In this document: positions 23,023-31,372 of the stretch, piece by piece
How the letters are laid out: every line of letters begins with the position of its first letter
How positions within the stretch are numbered: position 1 is the stretch's first letter
NCBI GenBank assembly: GCA_027624135.1
Contig: JAQBXL010000007.1
Location: 1-55,093 of the forward strand
DNA from: Chloroflexota bacterium
GTDB taxonomy: Bacteria > Chloroflexota > Dehalococcoidia > Lucifugimonadales > UBA3495
DNA length: 55,093 bases
Reading direction: 5' to 3'
Translations under genes and position numbers: made by a program
The notes under the pieces: model-generated
What the model was told of the DNA's origin: nothing
What the model saw: the letters and a program-made list of their open reading frames with translations, nothing else
The model's database searches: none

Positions 23023-23334
23023 CTAGCCGTTTATAGTCTGGCTTATCTCTCCGATGAGAGGAAGGATTTCTTGCACCGGCATCGCTGGCGCAGTCTTGGT
23101 CATCTTGAAAAATCCGGGTACGGCTAGTCGCCAAACTGCGATTCCCCGGACAACCTGTTCGACTGTCTCCGCCTCGCAGATCAAAACTCCCCAGAGATCC
23201 GGGGAAGACGTCCAACTGATGACGTTCAACCCTTCCGGCGGAAACAGGCCCTTCTCCATAATCTTGCCCGATGCACCCAATCTTTCGGATTCAGACAAGT
23301 TTTCGCTAAGTTCGAAGTAAGTCATAAATTGCAT
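23023..23334 (-). CDS. DUF3303-like small protein
   Basis: A 103-aa protein with a ferredoxin-like alpha/beta pattern: MQFMTYFEL, a helix, GLNVISWTSSPDLWGVLICEAE and a long second helix ending near PVQEILPLIGE. This resembles DUF3303, a family of unknown function. ATG at 23334 has GGGGAAA upstream; the frame runs further to 23391 but without a ribosome site. It leads or trails the minus-strand catabolic run 23.0-27.1 kb (two LLM enzymes, hydrolase, SnoaL-like), lying 66 nt after the first LLM gene. Confidence 0.65.
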   Translation of the reverse strand: MQFMTYFELSENLSESERLGASGKIMEKGLFPPEGLNVISWTSSPDLWGVLICEAETVEQVVRGIAVWRLAVPGFFKMTKTAPAMPVQEILPLIGEISQTING

Positions 23335-23400
23335 AGTAGTTTCCCCTATCAATTCGGTTTTTCTGGGATTTTGGGGTTGCCTGGAACGCACAGTAACTAG

Positions 23401-24534
23401 CTAATCTTGCAGCGCTGGGATTACTTCTTCGCCCATCAGCTTGATCGACCGCATGGTGTCCTCATGGGACAGCGGGCCTCCCTGGGTCTCAAGCAGCAGT
23501 GAGCCGATGCCCAGTTCTTCTTTGATGTGACGCAGCTTCTTGATGACGGTGTCCGGGCTACCCACCACCAGGTGATTGTGGTCCTGAAGTTCCTCGTATG
23601 TCATCTCGTTCATGGGCTTCTGGCGGCGCGCTGCGTTGGCGGCCACACCGGCCTGGGAGAAGTATCCCGGCGGCGCCCAGTATTCCCTGGGTCCCTTGAG
23701 GGGGTGCCCCATGCGCCACATGAATGCTTTGCCCGATTCCTGGGCCTTTTCGTCGGTCTCGTTGGCGTGGGCGCAGATCATGAACGCGAATTTATCCGGT
23801 CCCGCTTCCCAGCCTGCTGCCCTGGCTTGTTCCCGGTAGCTGCCGAACAATTGTTTGGCCCTGGTGAGCTCGGTCAGAAATGCAGCGTAGGTGTAGCGGT
23901 GCTTGACGGCCCACTCGACCGTCTCAGGACTGCCGGTTCCCGGCACCCAAACCGGAGGATGGGGTTTCTGCACCGGCAACATCCAAGGGTTCACCGCCCG
24001 GTACTGGTAGTGCTTGCCCTCCCAGCGGAAGGGACCGGGCGTGGCCCAAGTCTTGATTATCAGATCATGGCACTCTTCGAACCGCTCGCGGTTGTACACG
24101 GGGTTGGTGTTGTTGGCCCAGCTCTCCACTCCGATCCCGCGGACGAACCCGGAGACGATCCGGCCGCCGGATATGACGTCCAACATCGCAATCTCTTCCG
24201 CGAGGCGGGGCGGGTTGTCTGATGTGGGCAGCATATTGCCCAACATCAATATCTTGACCTTCGAGGTCAAACGGGACAGGATTCCGCCGGTAATGTTGAC
24301 CTCAACGTCCATGCAGGATGGGGTGTTGTGGTGTTCGTTGATCATCAACCCCTGAAAGCCCGCTTCCTCGGCGTACTGGAACTCATCCAAGTACCGCTTG
24401 AACAGGTCGGTGGCTTTGTTGGGATCGAAATAACTGTTCGGAAATGTCAGCCGTAGGGACGGCCACTGCTCTGCCAATTCATCATCGATGTAGTGGTAGG
24501 GCATTTCGGTGAAGTAATAAACGTCCAGACTCAA
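23401..24534 (-). CDS. LLM-class flavin-dependent oxidoreductase
   Basis: A 377-aa luciferase-fold protein. It carries EEAGFQGLMINEHHNTPSC, KILMLGNMLPTSDNPPRLAEEIAMLDVISGGR in adjacent motifs, SGFVRGIGVESWANN, FRWEGKHYQYR, KPHPPVWVPGTGSPET and the C-terminal NHLVVGSPDTVIKKL. It is a paralogue of the gene at 25467-26687, sharing all of these blocks. The start is a TTG at 24534 with AAAGGAG 7 nt upstream. The substrate is unknown; the adjacent alpha/beta hydrolase suggests a two-step attack on a carbonyl or ester compound (inference). Confidence 0.9.
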   Translation of the reverse strand: MSLDVYYFTEMPYHYIDDELAEQWPSLRLTFPNSYFDPNKATDLFKRYLDEFQYAEEAGFQGLMINEHHNTPSCMDVEVNITGGILSRLTSKVKILMLGNMLPTSDNPPRLAEEIAMLDVISGGRIVSGFVRGIGVESWANNTNPVYNRERFEECHDLIIKTWATPGPFRWEGKHYQYRAVNPWMLPVQKPHPPVWVPGTGSPETVEWAVKHRYTYAAFLTELTRAKQLFGSYREQARAAGWEAGPDKFAFMICAHANETDEKAQESGKAFMWRMGHPLKGPREYWAPPGYFSQAGVAANAARRQKPMNEMTYEELQDHNHLVVGSPDTVIKKLRHIKEELGIGSLLLETQGGPLSHEDTMRSIKLMGEEVIPALQD

Positions 24535-24554
24535 TGTTTTCTCCTTTGGAGAAA

Positions 24555-24607
24555 GCTGTCAGCGTTCAGCTTCTGCTGGCTGCTGAACGCCGATAGCTGA
24601 CGGCTGA
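24555..24607. repeat. Imperfect inverted repeat (GCTGTCAGC/GCTGACGGC type)
   Basis: AGCTGTCAGCGTTCAGC and the downstream GCTGAACGCCGATAGCTGACGGCT are inverted copies around a short loop, filling the spacer between an LLM gene and the hydrolase gene. Short fragments of similar sequence occur near 3859-3875 and 8880-8895. It may serve as a transcript-processing or termination hairpin. Confidence 0.55.
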
Positions 24608-24608
24608 T

Positions 24609-25391
24609 TTACGCCAGGAAATCTAGGGCAGTCTTGATGAACTCATCGGGCTTTTCGACCTGGGGTGAGTGTCCACAGTTGTCTATCACCACCAGATCAG
24701 AACCTCTGATGGCCTTCTTATATAGCTCGCCGCACTCCACCGGCACTATCTGGTCGTTGCGCCCCCAGACCATGCGGGTCGGCATGTTGACGCGTTGCAG
24801 CAGGCTAGATAGGCGGGGGTCGTGCATGTAGGGTTTCCAACACAGGCGCACGGCCATCTCGCGGTTCCCTTCGGCAGTCATCATCTCTTCAGGCGTGAAC
24901 TCTCTGCCGTAGACCGCCTGATACTCGGGGGCCTGCGCCGGGTCATGGAACATCAGATCCAGCACCTGAGCCGGACTGATGATGAACAGGTCGGCAATCT
25001 CGCCCTCATTGGGCTTGATGCCCACAGCGCCCACCAACATCATCTTACTGAACGAGTGGTTGCACATGGCGGCGATCTCGGACGCGATCCAACCGCCCAT
25101 GGAGAAGCCGATGGTGCGGATACCTTCCAGTCCAAGAGTTTCCAGATACCAGTTGTAGAAACAGGCCATGTCCGGTATGGTCTCGAGCCAGTCGGGGCGA
25201 TCTGATTTCCCATAGCCAGGGTGGGAGGGGTAATAGACCGTGTATTTCTCGGCTAACGCGTCGATGGATTTCAGCCATCCGTTGTTCCCGCCAGCGCCGT
25301 GGAGCAGCAGCAGAGGCTCGCCTGAGCCGCCCTTCAGGGTATGGACCTTGGTCCCGCCGACGTCCACGATCTCTTCGGTAAAGGCAACCAT
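24609..25391 (-). CDS. Alpha/beta-fold hydrolase
   Basis: A 260-aa hydrolase like the meta-cleavage (MhpC/BphD) and esterase group. The triad is complete: Ser in GFSMGGWIASE, Asp in WGRNDQIVP and His in IDNCGHSPQVEKP. The oxyanion region is LLLLHGAGGNNGWL and the strand before it is KVHTLKGGSGEP. AAGGAG precedes the ATG. The gene lies between two paralogous LLM monooxygenase genes on the same strand, so it probably hydrolyses a product of one of them. Confidence 0.9.
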   Translation of the reverse strand: MVAFTEEIVDVGGTKVHTLKGGSGEPLLLLHGAGGNNGWLKSIDALAEKYTVYYPSHPGYGKSDRPDWLETIPDMACFYNWYLETLGLEGIRTIGFSMGGWIASEIAAMCNHSFSKMMLVGAVGIKPNEGEIADLFIISPAQVLDLMFHDPAQAPEYQAVYGREFTPEEMMTAEGNREMAVRLCWKPYMHDPRLSSLLQRVNMPTRMVWGRNDQIVPVECGELYKKAIRGSDLVVIDNCGHSPQVEKPDEFIKTALDFLA

Positions 25392-25466
25392 GTTTTTCTC
25401 CTTCAGAAATTGACCGCCTCGATCTTATCGGGGCCGCCATTCATTGCTTTTTGGGATGCGGTCAGA

Positions 25467-26687
25467 TTAGACCGTCTGGGCCATCTTCTGGAATGGGTCG
25501 GTCAGCTCCAGTTCCGCGCCGATCTCACGAATGGCCGGAAGCACTTCTTGCCCCATGAGTTCTAGGCAGCGCATGGTGTCGGCGTGGGTGGTGTCGCCGT
25601 CGTTCGTCCAGACGCCAAGGATGCCGGGGCGGATGACCGACAATGTCTCGCGAAGCTTTCTTATTACGGTCTCTGGACTGCCGACGATCCAGCGGTTGGA
25701 GTCCAAGATCTGGTCGTAGGATGCGGTCTCCAGGCCCAGTCCCAGGAACGGGTCCTTACGGATGCGGCCCTGGTATTTGGCGACCCTGGGGTCGGCTTTG
25801 CTGCCGCCGTAGCCAACGGGCAGCATGTAGTCCTTGGGCATCGGCACCCGGCCTACGCCCACATTGCCGGTCAAGAATCCCTTGGCCGATTCGTAGGCTT
25901 TCTCGTCGGTGTCTTGAACGTGGATGCGGCAGAGGTAGCCAAAGTTCTCGGGGCCAGGCTCGTAGCCGCTCTCCCGAGCAGCCTCGGTGTAGATATCAAT
26001 CATGTCCTGAGTGCCCTGGGGATCGGTCTCCAGGTAGATGTAGGGGTAGCCACGCTCTGCAGCCCAGACCAGGGTTTGCGGACTGCCCAAGCCGGGGATC
26101 CACACCGGGGGATGGGGCTTTTGCAGCGGCATCTGGAACGGGTTTACCACCCGGAAGTGGTAATGCTTGCCCTCCCAGCGGAAGGGGCCGGGCGTGGTCC
26201 AGGTCTTAATGATGAGGTCGTGGGCCTCCTCGAACCGTTCCCGGTTGTGGAGGGGGTTTATGTTTGCAGCCAGGCTTTCCACCCCGGTACCGCGAACGAA
26301 TCCCGAAACCACTCGGCCGTTGGAGATCATGTCGATCTCCGCTATTTCTTCAGCCACTCTTAAGGGGTTTTCAAAAGTGGGCAGTGGGTTGCCCATCAGC
26401 ACGATCTTCGGTTTTTTGGTGCTGCGGGCTAAGATGGCGGCTTCCAAGTTCATGGTCGCGCCCAGGCAAGTGGGGGTGTTGTGGTGCTCGTTGAGCATCA
26501 GCCCGTCGAAACCGGCTTCTTCGCAATACTCATACTCGTCCAGGTATTCGTTGTACTGGCGAGCGCCTACCTTGGGGTCGAAGTTGCTGTTGGAGAAGGT
26601 CAAACGCACCGCTTCGTTGGGACTGTTCCGCACAGCCTCCTCGGTGTAGGTGGTGTAGGCCCTTTCAGTGAACCGCATCAAGAACAT
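25467..26687 (-). CDS. LLM-class flavin-dependent oxidoreductase
   Basis: A 406-aa luciferase-fold protein and paralogue of the one at 23401-24534. Shared blocks include EEAGFDGLMLNEHHNTPTC, PLPTFENPLRVAEEIAEIDMISNGR in pieces, SGFVRGTGVESLAAN, FRWEGKHYHFRVVNPF, KPHPPVWIPGLGSPQT and RWIVGSPETVIRKL. It has a longer central loop (about residues 270-320) and a C-terminal extension of some 15 residues. GGAGG is 7 nt upstream of the ATG. Same strand as the hydrolase, with a 75-nt spacer. Confidence 0.9.
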   Translation of the reverse strand: MFLMRFTERAYTTYTEEAVRNSPNEAVRLTFSNSNFDPKVGARQYNEYLDEYEYCEEAGFDGLMLNEHHNTPTCLGATMNLEAAILARSTKKPKIVLMGNPLPTFENPLRVAEEIAEIDMISNGRVVSGFVRGTGVESLAANINPLHNRERFEEAHDLIIKTWTTPGPFRWEGKHYHFRVVNPFQMPLQKPHPPVWIPGLGSPQTLVWAAERGYPYIYLETDPQGTQDMIDIYTEAARESGYEPGPENFGYLCRIHVQDTDEKAYESAKGFLTGNVGVGRVPMPKDYMLPVGYGGSKADPRVAKYQGRIRKDPFLGLGLETASYDQILDSNRWIVGSPETVIRKLRETLSVIRPGILGVWTNDGDTTHADTMRCLELMGQEVLPAIREIGAELELTDPFQKMAQTV

Positions 26688-26752
26688 TTCGTTGCCTCCG
26701 GTAGTATTTAGGTCTGGGTTCCAGTGTTAGGGTAGATCCCTAGGCCAGGCTG

Positions 26753-27133
26753 TCAGCCCTTCACATAAACCAGCTTCTCGGCTACTTTCCCGTCTCTTAC
26801 CTTGAAAACGTCGACACCTCGGACGTGTCCGGGTTCGCCGTCTGGGCCAACCCAGCGAAAAGTCCACTGGACCAAGCACCGGTCACCGCTGGCGAAGATA
26901 TCTTCGGTTTCGAACTCGATGCTGGAGGAGGACTGAAAGAATTCTCGCCACAGTCCCCGCACCGCATCTTGCCCCTGAAACCGGGAACCGTTTGGCGGGG
27001 GCATGGGCGTCTCCACCACGCAGTCGTCGGTCATGGCAGCCATCACTCCGTCAACGTCTCCACTATTAAAGGCGTTGTTATATCGTTGGACGATATCTAT
27101 CGTGACGGCTGTGGTTGGATCAGTTTGGTGCAT
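26753..27133 (-). CDS. SnoaL-like / NTF2-fold protein
   Basis: A 126-aa protein with the SnoaL-like pattern: an N-terminal helix VDIVQRYNNAFNSGDVDGVMAAMTDDCVVE in two motifs, the PPPNGSRFQGQDAVRGLWREFF block, then beta strands with VQWTFRWVGPDGEPGHVRGVDVFKVRDGKVAEKLVY in pieces. The fold forms a small hydrophobic pocket and serves as isomerase, cyclase or ligand-binding domain. It is probably the first gene of the minus-strand run 27.1-23.0 kb. The ribosome site is weak. Confidence 0.83.
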   Translation of the reverse strand: MHQTDPTTAVTIDIVQRYNNAFNSGDVDGVMAAMTDDCVVETPMPPPNGSRFQGQDAVRGLWREFFQSSSSIEFETEDIFASGDRCLVQWTFRWVGPDGEPGHVRGVDVFKVRDGKVAEKLVYVKG

Positions 27134-27348
27134 TTAGATACATGGCTGGACCCATGGGTTCGGAAGGCCACAGGTCGCGCCTATCCTAGCCTGCGGGAGG
27201 CGACGGGGTCAAGCAGACTGCAAATGCGCCTGCCTGCCATCGTTCCACAGTGGTTGTGCTATAGTTTACGGGCCATCTCGGCAGGCTTGAATGCTGTGAT
27301 TCCTGAGCCTGGCAGACTTAACTCCCGACTATATGTAGGAAGACATTA

Positions 27349-28935
27349 ATGCCCAAAATTCTAGTAGCAGACCCCATCGGCGCAGAGGGTATTGAGCTAC
27401 TCAAAACCCGTGCCGAAGTGGACGTGAAAACGGGAATGAAACCAGCGGAACTGCTGGCCGTGATCAGTGACTACGACGGCCTGGTGGTCCGAAGCGAAAC
27501 CAAGGTAACAAAAGAGGTCATCGAGGCCGCCAAGAAACTACAGGTCGTTGGCCGCGCCGGCATCGGCGTCGATAACATAGACTTGGATGCCGCCACCAAC
27601 GCTGGCATCGCCGTGGTCAACGCCCCCACCGGCAACACCGTGGCGGCGGCGGAACATACCATGGCTCTGATGCTGGCTCTCTCCCGGAACGTTCCCGCCG
27701 CTCACCAGTCACTCAAAGCTGGCGAGTGGAAACGCAGCCAGTTCATGGGCATCGAGGTTCGCAACAAAACCCTGGGAATCTGTGGACTGGGAAGGGTCGG
27801 CTCGGAAGTAGCCCGCCGTTCCCAAAGCTTCGAGATGCGATTGGTTGGATACGACCCGTTCGTGTCGCCAGACTACGCCAAGCGATTGGGCATTGAGCTC
27901 CTTTCATTGGAAGAACTTTTGGCCCAATGCGATTTCATCACCTTGCACACGCCACTAACCGACGGCACCCGCCACATGATTAGCAGCAAAGAAGTGGGAC
28001 TGCTCAAACCCGGAGCAAGGCTCATCAACGTGGCCCGTGGCGAGTTGGTGGACGAACAAGCGATACTGGACGGGCTTGAATCAGGTCAGCTGGGCGGCGT
28101 GGCGCTGGATGTTTTCGCCCAGGAACCACCGCAGAACTTGGCTCTGATAGGGCACCCCAAGATCGTGGTGACTCCTCATCTGGGAGCTTCCACCGAAGAG
28201 GCTCAACGCGAGGTCGCGATCGAGGCGTCAGAGCAGGTATTGGCGGTGTTGAACGGCGAACCGGCCCGGAACACGGTCAACGCCCCGTTCGTCACTCCAG
28301 AGGTGCATGCGGTCTTGGCCCCTTACATGCCGGTGGCCAAGGTGGTGGGCAAGCTGCTAACTCACCTAGCCGAGGGGCAATTCTTGGGGATAACGATCAG
28401 CTACGAGGGCGAGATCGCCGAGCACGACACCCGCACGCTGCAGGCCGCGGTCCTGGCCGGGCTCCTGGAGCCCATCACCACGGGACAGGTGAACCTGATA
28501 AATGCGCCGGTGTTGGCCAGGGAGCGCGGACTCAACATAACCGAGCAGCACAACACATCTGCGCAGGAGTATTCCAGCATTGTCAGCGCCACGATAGAGA
28601 CGAGCGAGGGCAAGATCACCGTGGCCGGAACGTCCTTGAGGGACGAGCCTCATATAGTGAAGATCGACGATTACTGGCTGGATATAGTCCCGACCACGCC
28701 ATATATGCTGTTCGTGGACAATCAAGACCAGCCGGGTTCCATCGGCGCCGTGGGCACCATCGCCGGCCGCCACAATATCAACATAAGCTTCATGGAAGTG
28801 GGACGCCTGAACCTGCGAGGACGCGCCATGATGGTGATTGGGCTGGATGATCCCGTGCCGCCTGAGGCGATGGAAGAGATCAAGAGTTTGGGCCACATCT
28901 ACAATGTAAGACTGGCCCACTTGGGGCCTCGGTAA
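27349..28935 (+). CDS. serA: D-3-phosphoglycerate dehydrogenase
   Basis: A 528-aa SerA of the long type, catalysing the first step of serine synthesis (3-phosphoglycerate to phosphohydroxypyruvate). Domains in order: substrate-binding N-terminus with DYDGLVVRSETKV, Rossmann domain with GICGLGRVGSEVARR near residue 145, catalytic Arg in INVARGELVDEQA, catalytic His in VTPHLGASTEEAQ, an intervening domain about residues 315-450, and a C-terminal ACT domain (MLFVDNQDQPGSIGAVGTI) that would bind serine for feedback control. AGGA is about 9 nt before the ATG. A TATAGT box near 27261 could be part of its promoter. The next gene begins 80 nt later. Confidence 0.96.
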   Translation: MPKILVADPIGAEGIELLKTRAEVDVKTGMKPAELLAVISDYDGLVVRSETKVTKEVIEAAKKLQVVGRAGIGVDNIDLDAATNAGIAVVNAPTGNTVAAAEHTMALMLALSRNVPAAHQSLKAGEWKRSQFMGIEVRNKTLGICGLGRVGSEVARRSQSFEMRLVGYDPFVSPDYAKRLGIELLSLEELLAQCDFITLHTPLTDGTRHMISSKEVGLLKPGARLINVARGELVDEQAILDGLESGQLGGVALDVFAQEPPQNLALIGHPKIVVTPHLGASTEEAQREVAIEASEQVLAVLNGEPARNTVNAPFVTPEVHAVLAPYMPVAKVVGKLLTHLAEGQFLGITISYEGEIAEHDTRTLQAAVLAGLLEPITTGQVNLINAPVLARERGLNITEQHNTSAQEYSSIVSATIETSEGKITVAGTSLRDEPHIVKIDDYWLDIVPTTPYMLFVDNQDQPGSIGAVGTIAGRHNINISFMEVGRLNLRGRAMMVIGLDDPVPPEAMEEIKSLGHIYNVRLAHLGPR

Positions 28936-29015
28936 TCAACCGAAGCCAGACAAGATAAGAAAAATCGGCACTTCAGCAGCATTGGCTTTAGCGCCGGACA
29001 CAGGAGAGAACTGAG

Positions 29016-30065
29016 ATGGGCGATAAGATCGGGATCATGGGCGCGGGAGCGTTAGGCAGCTACGTCGGTGCTTTCTTGAGTAGGGTTGGCGAAGACGTGA
29101 CCTTCATCGATATGTGGCCAGAACATGTTGCGAAGATGCAGGCAGACGGCCTCGACGTCACGGGCAGTCAAGGGCCGTTCAACGTGCCGGTGAAGGCCAT
29201 GGGGCTGACCGACGCCCAGAAGATCGCAGAACCGTTCGACTTCGTGTTCATCTCGGTGAAATCCTACGACACTGAGTGGGCCACCCACTTCATCAAGCGT
29301 TACGTGCGGGATGATGGATTCTTCGTTTCCCTGCAGAACTGCTGGAACGATGTCCCCATCGGGGAAATCGTGGGGCCAACACGACAGATGGGCTGCATCG
29401 CGTCCCACATCGAGGTTGCGCTTTGGGAGCCGGGACTGGTCACCCGGGGCGGCGCGGTCGGCCGGGACTCAGGCCACACTGTTTTTCGGGTTGGCGAGCA
29501 GGACGGGCGCATCACGCCCCGCGCAGAAAAAGTAGCAGCCCTGCTGGACAACATCGACGCCGCCTACGCCTCGGATAACCTGTGGGGCGAGAGGTGGGCG
29601 AAATTGTCCCAGAACTCCATGGGCAACGGCCTCTCCGCATCCACGGGGCTGGGCTCCCAGCAGATGGCTGAAAACCCCCGCTGCCGCATGATTCGCATCA
29701 ATTTGGCCAAGGAAGCTGCCAAGGTCGGTTTGGCCATGGGACTGAATGTGGTTCCCATTCAAGGAATGCCCGCCCAAACCTGGGCCGACGCCGACAAGGG
29801 AGACGTGTTCGAAGAATTAGATGCCTTCATGTCCGCCCACGGCGGCCGGGTCAACTGGCTGGCGTCCATGGCCCAGGATGTACATAAGGGACGCCGCTCC
29901 GAGATTAACCTGATGAACGGGCTGGTCGCCGAGAAGGGCCGGGAGGTCGCCATACCAACTCCCTTCAACGACGCTGTGATCGAGGTCATGAACGGCATCG
30001 ACGACGGCGTCCTGGTCCAGGAAGAGGCCCACGTGGACCGAATCTTGAAGGCAGTGGGGCAATAG
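29016..30065 (+). CDS. Ketopantoate reductase-family (PanE/ApbA) dehydrogenase
   Basis: A 349-aa NAD(P)-dependent reductase. It begins with the Rossmann motif KIGIMGAGALGSYVGAFL. FISVKSYDTEWA contains the conserved Lys of the family. RWAKLSQNSMGNGLSASTG corresponds to the 'K...N..N.ltal' helix that starts the C-terminal domain, and HKGRRSEINLMNGLVAEKGRE holds the 'R.tEid.lnG.vv..g...g..tP.n' signature. Many SAR202-type and environmental genomes carry several such paralogues with non-pantoate substrates, so I do not assign panE. GGAG precedes the ATG by about 9 nt. Cotranscription with the next small gene (50 nt) is likely. Confidence 0.88.
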   Translation: MGDKIGIMGAGALGSYVGAFLSRVGEDVTFIDMWPEHVAKMQADGLDVTGSQGPFNVPVKAMGLTDAQKIAEPFDFVFISVKSYDTEWATHFIKRYVRDDGFFVSLQNCWNDVPIGEIVGPTRQMGCIASHIEVALWEPGLVTRGGAVGRDSGHTVFRVGEQDGRITPRAEKVAALLDNIDAAYASDNLWGERWAKLSQNSMGNGLSASTGLGSQQMAENPRCRMIRINLAKEAAKVGLAMGLNVVPIQGMPAQTWADADKGDVFEELDAFMSAHGGRVNWLASMAQDVHKGRRSEINLMNGLVAEKGREVAIPTPFNDAVIEVMNGIDDGVLVQEEAHVDRILKAVGQ

Positions 30066-30114
30066 GCCTGCGCAAAAGCGATTATTCGAAAGGCGATTAT
30101 TCGGAGGTAACCGG

Positions 30115-30570
30115 GTGATTATCAAAGTAGAACCGGCCGAGATGTTCATGTACCGGGTCATCATGATCTCCAACTTGGAGACCCCAGACCTGGAAGACCA
30201 GGAGATACGCGACTACATGGACGCCCAGGAGTTGGAACCCAGGTACCGGAGCGAGGGCGACTTCGAAGGGCGTCACAGCGAGTCCATACAGTTCGGTGGC
30301 TGCTACCTGGGCAAGCACCTGGGCGAAATCAATCTGATCCAACAGAAATACATCGAGCAAGAGATCGTCACCTACGAGATCAACCGCCATCTGGGCGCGT
30401 CCGACCGGCCGGTGGAGATCCCCGAGGAAAAACGGGAAGGCGCCCTGGCCGAACTGATGAAGAACTTCTACACCGATTCGGCGTTCAAAGAGATGGATGA
30501 CGGCAAGTTTCAGGTGGAACTGGACGGAGAAGCAGTCCGCGAGGCCGCCAGGAGCCTGCTGGCGGATTAA
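30115..30570 (+). CDS. Conserved-looking protein of unknown function
   Basis: I do not recognise this 151-aa protein. It is acidic and rich in Glu and Asp, with predicted alternating strands and helices: MIIKVEPAEMFMYRVIMIS at the start, QEIRDYMDAQELEP, then RHSESIQFGGCYLGKHLGEINLIQ and a long C-terminal helix region ending EAVREAARSLLAD. There are no membrane segments or signal peptide. GTG at 30115 has GGAGG 8 nt upstream, which supports translation. It follows the ketopantoate-reductase-like gene by 49 nt and ends before a bidirectional terminator. Confidence 0.75.
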   Translation: MIIKVEPAEMFMYRVIMISNLETPDLEDQEIRDYMDAQELEPRYRSEGDFEGRHSESIQFGGCYLGKHLGEINLIQQKYIEQEIVTYEINRHLGASDRPVEIPEEKREGALAELMKNFYTDSAFKEMDDGKFQVELDGEAVREAARSLLAD

Positions 30571-30602
30571 GATCCACAACGAACACTTAACACTGAAAAG
30601 AA

Positions 30603-30640
30603 AAAGAGGTCCTCCCAGATTGAGCTGGAAGGACCTCTTT
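30603..30640. terminator. Bidirectional intrinsic terminator
   Basis: AAAGAGGTCCTCCCAG (30603-30618) pairs with CTGGAAGGACCTCTTT (30625-30640), about 15 of 16 bp with a 6-nt loop. On the plus strand it is followed by CATTTT, ending the unknown gene; on the minus strand by TTCTTTTC after T-rich stem bases, ending the tRNA-Gly transcript. Confidence 0.85.
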
Positions 30641-30652
30641 CATTTTGCAAGG

Positions 30653-30726
30653 TGGAGCGGGTGATGGGAATCGAACCCACATGACCAGCTTGGAAGGCTG
30701 GAGCTCTGCCACTGAGCTACACCCGC
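30653..30726 (-). tRNA. tRNA-Gly(TCC)
   Basis: The tRNA reads on the minus strand from 30726. The acceptor GCGGGTG pairs with CACCCGC, T is the discriminator and CCA is encoded (30655-30653). The D arm is GCTCAGTGGCAGAGC. The anticodon loop CTTCCAA gives UCC, which reads GGA/GGG glycine codons, and the T-loop is GGTTCGATTCC. A TATAAT box lies 30 nt upstream and a bidirectional terminator follows. Confidence 0.96.
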
Positions 30727-30755
30727 CCGAGGGGTAATTGATCCGGGACTATCGA

Positions 30756-30761
30756 ATTATA
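30756..30761 (-). promoter_or_regulatory. -10 box of tRNA-Gly promoter
   Basis: TATAAT on the minus strand lies 30 nt upstream of the tRNA 5' end. CTGGCA at 18-nt spacing further upstream may be a weak -35. Confidence 0.5.
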
Positions 30762-30858
30762 GATGGTAGCGGTGCACGGTGCCAGACCAAAGGTGACTCA
30801 GTCTTGACGATTGGTTAGAATGCCCTTCCCTAGAAATAATTGAAGCAGGAGGCCGCAG

Positions 30859-31248
30859 ATGGCTTTGGAAAGAAGGGAGTATCCCGACATAGCGCCCACT
30901 GGCCCGACCTATAGCCGTGCGGTGAAGGCCGGCAATATGTTGTTTATCTCCGGGTGCACCGCCCGTGGCACGGACTCGCAAGGCAGATCGATGATGGAAC
31001 AACTGGACGTGACCCTGGGGCGTCTGGTGGCAGTTGCCGCTGCTGAAGGCGCTGGGCCTGGAAACTTCGCCAAGTTAACCTGTTTCGTGACCAGCATCAA
31101 GGATTACCAGATGGACTCCGCCAAGCAACAATCGCTGTTCGCCAGCCATTTCCAGGAGCAGTACCCGGCCAACTCTCTGATCGAGATCACCGCGCTGGCT
31201 GAACCGGGGCTGGACGTGGAGATCGAGGCGATAGTGATCTTGGACTAG
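30859..31248 (+). CDS. RidA-like (YjgF/Rid superfamily) protein
   Basis: A 129-aa trimeric Rid-fold protein. It shows SRAVKAGNMLFISGCTARG near residue 20, QLDVTLGRLVAVAAAEGAG and FAKLTCFVTSIKDYQ in the middle, and PANSLIEITALAEPGLDVEIEAIV at the end. RidA enamine/imine deaminases need an Arg in the motif 'P-A-R-(S/T)-x-x-x-V'. Here that residue is Asn (PANSL), so imine deaminase activity is unlikely, as in the Rid4-7 subgroups. AGGAGG is 6-7 nt before the ATG. Upstream lies the tRNA-Gly promoter region reading the other way. Confidence 0.88.
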   Translation: MALERREYPDIAPTGPTYSRAVKAGNMLFISGCTARGTDSQGRSMMEQLDVTLGRLVAVAAAEGAGPGNFAKLTCFVTSIKDYQMDSAKQQSLFASHFQEQYPANSLIEITALAEPGLDVEIEAIVILD

Positions 31249-31372
31249 GTTCGTGCACCCAGCTTAATTTCGCCGCATCATATCAAAAGACAAGGCGAAA
31301 ATTGAGCGACTGCGAGCCGAGCATCTTGGGGGTAGGTAGGCAGGCAGCGCCGATCAATCAGGCGGCTATCCT

